From Bacillota bacterium (lineage in GTDB: Bacteria > Bacillota > Clostridia > Acetivibrionales > DSM-1351), in contig JAEYNI010000010.1 in NCBI GenBank assembly GCA_023412635.1, forward strand, positions 1 through 13,466: a stretch of 13,466 bases of DNA. Reading direction: 5' to 3'. This document shows, in pieces, positions 6,641-12,547 of this stretch (position 1 is its first letter; every line of letters begins with the position of its first letter). Made by a program: the position numbers and the translations under genes. The notes under the pieces were generated by a model. The model was not told the origin of the DNA. It searched no databases and was given only the letters and a program-made list of their open reading frames with translations.

Positions 6641-8239
6641 CTAGTACATTAAATTATAGTAATCGTCCAGCATGCGTGTAGCAGAGAAGTTGCGGGAAGA
6701 CATTCTGATACTGGCCTGCATCATCCTTACCCATTTGTCCCTGTCTTCATAATACGTTGGTATAACTTCTTCCAGGAGGGTTTTATAAAGGGATTTTGAA
6801 TCTACCTCAAGGGCATCAGGGCCCTCATAGCCATCCCCTATCTGCCAGCCGTTTTCTCCGTGAATACAGCCTTCGGGCCACCAACCGTCAAGTACACTAA
6901 AATTAAGTACCCCATTCATGGCAGCCTTCATTCCTGACGTTCCGCAGGCTTCCATGGGTCTGACAGGATTGTTGAGCCACACATCGCAGCCCCTTGTAAG
7001 CAGCTTCCCTATTTTCATATCATAGTTTTGTATAAATACAATGCTCTCAGGATATTTTTGAGACATCGCATAAAGGTTGGCAACTATACCCTTTCCAGTG
7101 AGGTCGTTCGGGTGGGCCTTCCCTGAAAAGATTATTTGAAGTTTGCCCTTTTCCAGCAGTGGCTCAATTATCTCCCTGTTACCAAAAATGAGATCACCTC
7201 TTTTATAGGGTGCCGCTCTTCTGGCAAAACCGATGGTAAGTACATCTGGATCAAGCCTTACTCCGTTTCTTTTATAAATTTCCTCCAGCATTTCATTTTT
7301 TACTTCGGTATGGGCCTTCCAAAGCTGAAAGCCATCTTCAAGAGCCTTGACTATTCTTTGCTCCTGCCAGGTGCCGTTGTGTACTCCATTTGTAACAGCA
7401 ATTATTTCTGCTGCTTTGTCCACGTCCTTCCACATTTTTTTGGCGGTTTCACAGTGCAGCTCAGCTACAGCATTTGCCTTTTTACATATTCTCAGTCCGG
7501 CGGCTGTCATACTGAAGGGGTCACCGCCAAGCTGGCGCATTTCCTTATAGGACAAACCGTTATAAGCTCCCATATATTCCAGTAAAGAATGCTCATGTAC
7601 TTCATTTCCCGCTGTAACAGGAGTATGTGTGGTAAAAACTATTTTTTCTCTGATTGCCTTCCAGGCCTCTTTGAATGAAACTTTTTCAGACTTCATTTTT
7701 TGTGTTATCAATTCTATACCCGCTATCACCGGGTGACTGTCATTGAAATGGTATATATCCACATCAAGCCCCATTTTCTGAAGCGCTCTTATACCTCCTA
7801 TTCCCAGTACCATCTCCTGGGCAATTCTTTCCTCCGAGAACCATCCGTAAAGCTGTCCGGTTATGTAGAAATCATTGTTTCCAGGTATATTTGTATCCAG
7901 CAGGTATAAATCCACATTATCATATTTGCTGCATTTCCAAACCTTGCATTTGACAGTTTTACCCCTGATCTCCAGTTCAATTTCAACCTTCATATCCTCG
8001 AGAAAGCCGTATCTGTATTCGGGATAGCAGTCGTAAGGTGTACCGTCTTCACCTATAAGCTGTGTGGTATATCCCTGTCTCCACAGGATGCCTACACCCA
8101 CCATTGGATATTGACCGTCTTTTGCCGCCTTCAATATATCCCCCGCAAGGATTCCCAACCCCCCTGAATATATTTTAAAATCTTCATGGAGTCCAAATTC
8201 CATACAGAAGTACGCAGTCTTTTTCCTATTTTCAATCAT
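6641..8239 (-). CDS. Short-form alpha-glucan phosphorylase (GT35)
   Basis: The predicted product is 532 aa. It phosphorolyses alpha-1,4-glucans (glycogen, maltodextrin) to alpha-glucose-1-phosphate using pyridoxal phosphate. It belongs to the shorter 'alpha-glucan family phosphorylase' branch, not the roughly 800-aa GlgP type. Evident motifs are 'AYFCMEFGLHEDFKIYSGGLG' near the N-terminus, 'HFNDSHPVIAG', 'TTHTPVTAGNE', 'GFARRAAPYKRGDLI' (phosphate/PLP contacts) and 'EACGTSGMKAAMNG', in which K438 is the expected Schiff-base lysine. There is no signal peptide, so it is cytosolic. The ATG at 8239 is chosen because GGAG (8246-8249) is 6 nt upstream; an upstream in-frame TTG at 8269 would add 10 residues but lacks room for a ribosome binding site. 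It lies 96 nt behind the maltosyltransferase gene on the same strand, and both probably share a transcript. Two hairpins follow it. Confidence 0.94.
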   Translation of the reverse strand: MIENRKKTAYFCMEFGLHEDFKIYSGGLGILAGDILKAAKDGQYPMVGVGILWRQGYTTQLIGEDGTPYDCYPEYRYGFLEDMKVEIELEIRGKTVKCKVWKCSKYDNVDLYLLDTNIPGNNDFYITGQLYGWFSEERIAQEMVLGIGGIRALQKMGLDVDIYHFNDSHPVIAGIELITQKMKSEKVSFKEAWKAIREKIVFTTHTPVTAGNEVHEHSLLEYMGAYNGLSYKEMRQLGGDPFSMTAAGLRICKKANAVAELHCETAKKMWKDVDKAAEIIAVTNGVHNGTWQEQRIVKALEDGFQLWKAHTEVKNEMLEEIYKRNGVRLDPDVLTIGFARRAAPYKRGDLIFGNREIIEPLLEKGKLQIIFSGKAHPNDLTGKGIVANLYAMSQKYPESIVFIQNYDMKIGKLLTRGCDVWLNNPVRPMEACGTSGMKAAMNGVLNFSVLDGWWPEGCIHGENGWQIGDGYEGPDALEVDSKSLYKTLLEEVIPTYYEDRDKWVRMMQASIRMSSRNFSATRMLDDYYNLMY

Positions 8240-8297
8240 AATAATCTCCATTTCCGAGGATATTGACAATTCCTCTTTTAGTCTTTTGGTATTATTA

Positions 8298-8325
8298 AAT
8301 ATATTAATGCTTTGTTTCCTTCCAA
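8298..8325 (-). promoter_or_regulatory. Possible internal promoter before the phosphorylase gene
   Basis: On the minus strand, TTGGAA (8325-8320) and TATATT (8303-8298) are separated by 16 bp in the 96-nt gap between the two enzyme genes. In such AT-rich DNA this can arise by chance. Confidence 0.3.
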
Positions 8326-8335
8326 ATTACATGTA

Positions 8336-10366
8336 CTATGTGTTTTTTCCGTAATTACTCAGCTCAACTTCCACTGCAATAATCTCTCCCTCAGACAGCT
8401 GTATTTCATTGTTAATATCAATATCAGTCCTGTTCCCATTAGTATACTTTACCTTTAATGTACCTGACTCACTGCTAAGGGGTTCCGGCAATATGTTTCT
8501 TATTAAGATAGCTACTTTCTTTTCCAGGCTTCTGTTTACTAACAGAATAAAATTCTGCCCGGTTGAGCTGTCAAAATACATTATTGCCGTAACAAGGCTC
8601 CTATTTAAGTCTGGGATCAAATAAAAGTTTTCTTTTCTTGAAATAAGTGCTTTATACTCCTTATTCAAAGTATTGACTTTTTTAATTATCCCTTCAATCC
8701 ATTTTCTATCCTTTGAAGTCCATTTCAAATAGTAGTTATCGAAAAAAGCCAGTTTTCCGTACATAGGGTCAGTTTTTTTCAGTATAAATCTTCCGGCCTC
8801 GGTATTATCAAGCCCTAAATTCATTGGCTGGTATTCCATCAATTCCTGACCGTTATTTATGAAATGTACCTTGTTTGGTATAAAACCATTTATAAAGGTG
8901 ATTATCTCAAGCAGCGTTTTATTATGGATGTATGCCGACCTTGGAGTATCAGGAGTTTCCATTGCTGCTGCAACAGGTAACTCGGAAAGCAGAAGCATTT
9001 CCTCAAATAACTTCTTATTAAAATCCGTCTCTTGAGTTTCCTTATACAAGCCGTATAGAAAACCACTGATAAAGTGAAAACCGTCCCTTGAAGCCTGAGC
9101 AGATTTCTCCACTAGAAATTCTTCTGACCAAAGCAAAAAATTACTGTTACTCTCTTTTGCCTTTTGTACAATACTCTTGTTCAATTCGGCAGGAAGAGCA
9201 TGACCCATATCTATTCTGGCACCATCAATCCCGTAATTCATCTGATAGAATGGTATTACACCTTCGATATAGCTCCACAGTTCAACATTTCTTATGCTGC
9301 CGTGATACTTATTCAGTGATACCCCATCCTGCATAAGAAAGTCAGGTGACGAAGGGTCAATATATTTTGCTACATTTTTATGGCTGTCAAAGTAAAACTT
9401 GGGATAGGTTACGTCCTTCCATGGTGGCTGAGGATCATTCAGAACATTTGAGAACCCCGGCATGGTAGTTATCCCGAATTCATTCTCAATGAGCTTTAAT
9501 AGGTTTTCTCCTTCTTTCTTATGCTTTTTCACCAGCGCTTCCCATTTCACCTTATCCAGTACATTAGGAGGGAATGTAAACTGTGCCTTATACTCGGTAA
9601 ATCTTGAGTCGGTGTACAGACTGTGCAAATTATCATCATCTACGAGAATAAGCTGCTTATCTGACTCAAAAGTTGGAGCACTAAAGGATTCATTACTATT
9701 GAGCTTTATCCAGTAAAGCCATTCCGGGTGCTCTACAAGCAGATCGTTATCCCTTGAGAAGGTTCTGAATACAAAATCCAACATTACTCTGATGTTCAGC
9801 ATATGACAGGCTTCAATAAAGGCCTTGAATTCGGTATCTATAAAAGTTTTATCTTCTCCTGTAAGAGGATCATGTAAATCGGGATCAAGCCTGTAAATAT
9901 TTTTTATGGCATATGGGCTGGCCTTTTCACCCTTTTTATACATATCACTGGTATCAAAAACCGGCAGCAGATAGATTATATCTACTCCCATACCTTTTAG
10001 ATACGGCAGATAGCACAGTGATTTTAAGAAGGTACCCGAATGTATCTGCCCTTTTTCTCCATGCTCCCATGCAGTAAACATTCGTGGCAGCATGCTGTAG
10101 ACAGTCGTGCCGGATATGTCGCCACAGCATTTCCCATCGGTCTCAAGTGCAGGAAGATAGTTCTTATCCTTCTCAGCCAGTTTAAGTATGTTATTCCGGA
10201 TACATTCTGAATAAAAAGCAAAGGGATTTACTTGTATTTCTCCTGGTCTGGTCCTTTCAAACTCTGTGTAACCAAAATAGTTCCAAGCTTCGGGGATATT
10301 ATATGGTCTGGTAAAAACATCCCTTTGTTTCTCCAGCCTTTCCAATAGTTTTAATATATAGTTCAT
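8336..10366 (-). CDS. GH13 maltosyltransferase (Thermotoga MTase-like)
   Basis: The predicted product is 676 aa, a cytosolic alpha-amylase-superfamily protein. It resembles Thermotoga maritima maltosyltransferase (about 640 aa), which transfers maltosyl units between alpha-1,4-glucans. Motifs I recall as shared include 'SPYAIKN' (150-156), 'FKAFIEACH' (180-188), 'HPEWLYWIK' (213-221), 'NDPQPPWKDVT' (310-320), 'YGIDGARIDMGHALP' (378-392), 'METPDTPR' (469-476) and 'QPMNLGLD' (513-520). The predicted nucleophile is D386, the acid/base is E415 ('LLWSEEF') and the transition-state aspartate is D473. The usual region I and IV histidines are absent ('DFVFRT' for DxxxNH; 'ETPDTP' for xxNHD), as in MTase and GlgE-type transferases. 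Residues about 580-676 form a C-terminal beta domain. The ATG is preceded by GGAG (10372-10375), spacing 5 nt. A LacI-type operator cluster lies about 250 nt upstream. Confidence 0.9.
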   Translation of the reverse strand: MNYILKLLERLEKQRDVFTRPYNIPEAWNYFGYTEFERTRPGEIQVNPFAFYSECIRNNILKLAEKDKNYLPALETDGKCCGDISGTTVYSMLPRMFTAWEHGEKGQIHSGTFLKSLCYLPYLKGMGVDIIYLLPVFDTSDMYKKGEKASPYAIKNIYRLDPDLHDPLTGEDKTFIDTEFKAFIEACHMLNIRVMLDFVFRTFSRDNDLLVEHPEWLYWIKLNSNESFSAPTFESDKQLILVDDDNLHSLYTDSRFTEYKAQFTFPPNVLDKVKWEALVKKHKKEGENLLKLIENEFGITTMPGFSNVLNDPQPPWKDVTYPKFYFDSHKNVAKYIDPSSPDFLMQDGVSLNKYHGSIRNVELWSYIEGVIPFYQMNYGIDGARIDMGHALPAELNKSIVQKAKESNSNFLLWSEEFLVEKSAQASRDGFHFISGFLYGLYKETQETDFNKKLFEEMLLLSELPVAAAMETPDTPRSAYIHNKTLLEIITFINGFIPNKVHFINNGQELMEYQPMNLGLDNTEAGRFILKKTDPMYGKLAFFDNYYLKWTSKDRKWIEGIIKKVNTLNKEYKALISRKENFYLIPDLNRSLVTAIMYFDSSTGQNFILLVNRSLEKKVAILIRNILPEPLSSESGTLKVKYTNGNRTDIDINNEIQLSEGEIIAVEVELSNYGKNT

Positions 10367-10410
10367 TGTATCTCCATTTGTTTCATTAATTTTTTATTGA
10401 GATTTATTTC

Positions 10411-10476
10411 TTAATCTTTTTGCCTTAATACTGCTGTGGTTGCCGCGGCTTCATTATCTTTGACATTTCCTTTCAT
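10411..10476 (-). CDS. Possible 21-aa leader peptide upstream of the maltosyltransferase gene
   Basis: A perfect AAGGAGG (10477-10483) lies in the leader of the maltosyltransferase transcript. Directly after it comes ATG and a 21-codon frame starting MKGNVKDNEAAATT and ending in TAA 44 nt before the enzyme's ATG. Spacing to that ATG is zero, which is poor. A second ATG at 10466, spaced 10 nt, opens a different 13-codon frame (MSKIMKPRQPQQY) ending at 10425. Neither matches anything I recognise. A strong Shine-Dalgarno with no obvious gene suggests a leader peptide, or the relic of an older gene start. Confidence 0.22.
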   Translation of the reverse strand: MKGNVKDNEAAATTAVLRQKD

Positions 10477-10606
10477 CCTCCTTATTATTTCACTTAATAT
10501 ATAGTGCTTAACGAAGTAGTAAATAAACTATAAATTTTATGTCATAATGCAAGTCCGATACTTCAGTCTTAAAAGCTAGTTTATATAGAGAAATTTGTCA
10601 CACAGT

Positions 10607-10642
10607 GTTTGCACAAACAGCGCGCAATCGCTTGCACAAACG
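10607..10642 (-). promoter_or_regulatory. LacI-type operator cluster upstream of the maltosyltransferase operon
   Basis: Three dyads lie within 36 bp: GTTTGcaCAAAC (10607-10618, perfect 5-bp arms), GCGCAATCGCTTGCAC (10622-10637, CG-centred, 6 of 8 arm positions complementary) and GCTTGcaCAAAC (10631-10642, one mismatch, overlapping the second). TTGCACAAAC is exactly repeated at 10609 and 10632, 23 bp apart, about two helical turns. The middle dyad shares 11 of 12 core bases with the operator in the regulator's own promoter. The operon's -10/-35 could not be assigned with confidence. Confidence 0.6.
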
Positions 10643-10652
10643 TTCCTAAAAT

Positions 10653-10685
10653 GCACATACAGTTAATGTGATTAAATGTATGTGC
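10653..10685 (-). terminator. Hairpin after the lacI-family gene, possible weak terminator
   Basis: GCACATACA pairs with TGTATGTGC. After a single g/a mismatch, TTAA pairs with TTAA, giving about 13 bp and a 5-nt loop. It lies 63 nt after the regulator's stop codon and just before the operator cluster. On the minus strand it is followed by TTTTAGG after one A, a short U-tract, so termination may be incomplete and some transcription could run on into the enzyme operon. Confidence 0.45.
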
Positions 10686-10747
10686 TCTGGATAAATAACT
10701 CGAAATCTATATTTTCAATTGTTAAAACATTTAGTCGTTTAACTTGG

Positions 10748-11773
10748 TCAAAGTCTTTTTAATGTTGAATTTCTTATTATAAGTTCTGCCGGAATAATGG
10801 ATCTGTTAAAGCTCTTTACACCTTCTTCTATGTTTGAGTAAAGTATTTTAAAGGCCTTAGCGCCGAGTTCAAACTCATTCACTTTAACAGAGGTAAGTGT
10901 GGGAGTTGTATATTCACACAGGGGGAAGTTGTTAAAACCTGCAACTGCAATGTCGTCAGGAATTTTTATACCTTTTTGGTTCAAATATTTCATAAAACCA
11001 AAGGCAATCAGATCATCGCAGGTAATAACAGCAGTATATGCAGAGCCTCGAGCTTCAAGCTGCTCAGCAAGTTCATAACCCGCATCGTCTATATACCTGC
11101 CGTTTAGAACTAAATCCGGGTTGATATCAATGTTACTATCCTGTAACGCCTTTTTATAACCTTCGTATCGGTCCATCGTAACAACGAATTCTGGAGTCAG
11201 CCCTACAAAAGCTATTTTTCTATGCCCCTGCTCAATAAGATGCATGGTCAAATCATAAGCAATCGACATGTTGTTGTTATCCACCCAATTGATATCGTCA
11301 TCAACCTGAGGCCTTCCTACCACAACAAATGGAAATCTGGACTTCTTGAGTTCGGTAATACACGGATCCTTAGTACGGGAAGCCAACATGATAAGGCCAC
11401 CAACAATTCCTCCGTTAATTAGCTCCCTGATATATTTCCTTTCTTCTCTGACATCAGATACACTTGTAAGAAGAATATTATAGTTGCTCTTATGGGCCAT
11501 TGCAGTAATACCTCTTATTATCTCTGGGAAAAAAGGATGCCTAAAGGCTTTTTCTGTCAGTTCAGGTATCACTATTGCTACAATATTTGTGGTTTTACAG
11601 GCCAGTGACCGTGCAATGATGTTTGGATGATAATCAAGCTCCTGTATAATTTTATTTATACGTTCCTTTGTTTCAGTGCTGATTCTAGGACTGTCAGCCA
11701 GAACTCTGGAAACTGTTGACGCTGCAACACCTGCTTCTCTGGCAACATCGTTAATCGTAGTTATTTTCTTCAC
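10748..11773 (-). CDS. LacI/GalR-family transcriptional regulator (MalR-like)
   Basis: The predicted product is 341 aa, full length for the family. An N-terminal helix-turn-helix 'TINDVAREAGVAASTVSRVL' (6-25) is followed by the hinge helix 'YHPNIIARSLA' (47-57), which inserts into the minor groove of CG-centred operators. The rest is a periplasmic-binding-protein-like sugar sensor, with 'GGLIMLASR', 'FPFVVVGRP', 'VDNNNMSIAYDLTMHLIEQGHRKIAFVG' compressed into typical order, 'AVITCDDLIAFGFMKYL' and 'GFNNFPLCEYTTPTLTSV'. The effector is likely a sugar related to maltodextrin, inferred only from the downstream enzymes. The start codon is GTG with GGGGG (11779-11783) 5 nt upstream. A consensus promoter and overlapping operator precede it, predicting autoregulation. 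The maltosyltransferase and phosphorylase genes follow on the same strand. Confidence 0.93.
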   Translation of the reverse strand: MKKITTINDVAREAGVAASTVSRVLADSPRISTETKERINKIIQELDYHPNIIARSLACKTTNIVAIVIPELTEKAFRHPFFPEIIRGITAMAHKSNYNILLTSVSDVREERKYIRELINGGIVGGLIMLASRTKDPCITELKKSRFPFVVVGRPQVDDDINWVDNNNMSIAYDLTMHLIEQGHRKIAFVGLTPEFVVTMDRYEGYKKALQDSNIDINPDLVLNGRYIDDAGYELAEQLEARGSAYTAVITCDDLIAFGFMKYLNQKGIKIPDDIAVAGFNNFPLCEYTTPTLTSVKVNEFELGAKAFKILYSNIEEGVKSFNRSIIPAELIIRNSTLKRL

Positions 11774-11818
11774 TGTATCCCCCGGCTAATATAGGAATAT
11801 TACTATTACTAAAGGTCT

Positions 11819-11834
11819 GTGCAATCGTTTGCTT
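11819..11834 (-). promoter_or_regulatory. LacI-type operator in the regulator's own promoter
   Basis: GTGCAATCGTTTGCTT has the core dyad GCAATC/GTTTGC (arms GCAATC versus GCAAAC) centred on CG. It begins about 8 bp past the -10 hexamer on the minus strand, so bound repressor would cover the transcription start. The core differs at one position from the operator at 10622-10637. Confidence 0.65.
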
Positions 11835-11842
11835 TTGTTAAT

Positions 11843-11871
11843 ATTATATAAATTACACATACTGCTGTCAA
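11843..11871 (-). promoter_or_regulatory. Consensus sigma-A promoter of the lacI-family gene
   Basis: On the minus strand the -35 is TTGACA (11871-11866), the spacer is 17 bp (11865-11849) and the -10 is TATAAT (11848-11843). Both hexamers are perfect, so expression would be strong unless repressed by the adjacent operator. Confidence 0.85.
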
Positions 11872-12473
11872 TAGTCATTTTATATATGTACCATATTCCG
11901 TATTGGTATGTATTGGTATGTGTTAGTAGAAATGTCTTGGGCTGGTTTAAGTTTATTAGTATGCAGAACTAACAATAGGAAATAATTATTAGTATGACAT
12001 AAAAGATAGCTCCAATAGTTTTTTCCAATAAATAAAACTATATACATTGTTACCATAATACGGTATCATAAATAGTTTGCTATTGTATTAACTCAATGAA
12101 GCGTTAATGCAGTACTCCAGTAATGGGTATTATTTACAAAATTATTAATCGATTTTCGGCGGTATTTAAATTTACCACCAAATACTGGTATTAACAGCTA
12201 TTTGAAGTTATATTGGAAGTATTAAATTATTGAATTCAGCTTCTCTTTGTAGTATAATGCGTGATTGTAATATCATTATTTGTTTATATTTCGACAGTAT
12301 TTGCACAGATTCAATGATACTGATATACTTTTTATGGTAACCTTATATCAATTCAATTGATAGAGACGTATTTGTTTATTCAAATTGGCGAAAATGGACC
12401 ATAGCGACAGTATTAAAGACTTTTAAACATTTATATAAGTACGTGATCGATATAGTTTAACTTATTCAATTTA
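11872..12473. other. Long gene-free AT-rich region with multiple small dyads
   Basis: No reading frame or RNA gene was recognised in about 600 bp. Visible structure: a perfect tandem 10-mer TATTGGTATG x2 (11901-11920), dyads built on TACC/GGTA half-sites at 11889-11908, 12051-12065, 12161-12176 and 12336-12342, the near-palindrome AATACTGGTATT (12181-12192), an ATTAAC/GTTAAT inverted repeat near 12087-12108, and a perfect 17-bp odd-centred palindrome at 12346-12362. It separates the regulator from the divergent transporter gene and may contain regulator sites for the latter. Confidence 0.4.
12346..12362. repeat. Perfect palindrome TATCAATT-C-AATTGATA
   Basis: Eight-base arms surround one central base. 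It lies about 110 bp upstream of the predicted -35 of the permease promoter. A related smaller dyad TCAATttATTGA (12466-12477) overlaps that -35. Together they look like sites for one dimeric regulator, unidentified. Confidence 0.45.
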
Positions 12474-12502
12474 TTGAGATAGCAAGGCTGGATTTATATT
12501 TT
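12474..12502 (+). promoter_or_regulatory. Putative promoter of the peptide transporter gene
   Basis: The -35 is TTGAGA (12474-12479), the spacer is 17 bp and the -10 is TATTTT (12497-12502). Each hexamer matches consensus at four positions or better, and the distance to the start codon (about 45 nt) is typical. Confidence 0.5.
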
Positions 12503-12509
12503 ACTACAC

Positions 12510-12530
12510 GCTGTGTTATAGGGTCACAGC
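12510..12530 (+). promoter_or_regulatory. 5'UTR hairpin next to the permease ribosome binding site
   Basis: GCTGTG and CACAGC form a perfect 6-bp stem with a 9-nt loop, close to the predicted transcript start and 8 nt before GGAGG (12539-12543). It could stabilise the 5' end of the mRNA or influence ribosome access. Confidence 0.35.
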
Positions 12531-12547
12531 AAACACATGGAGGTCGT

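Noticed and set aside
7136..7585. Plus-strand 149-codon frame inside the phosphorylase gene
   Set aside because: It is antisense to a conserved phosphorylase core (PYKRGD, NGVHNG region) and its Cys/Phe/Ser-rich composition is typical of a shadow frame.
11872..12473. Possible CRISPR-like or origin-type repeat array
   Set aside because: The repeats are short (4-10 bp), unevenly spaced and degenerate, with no regular spacers and no DnaA-box cluster recognised.
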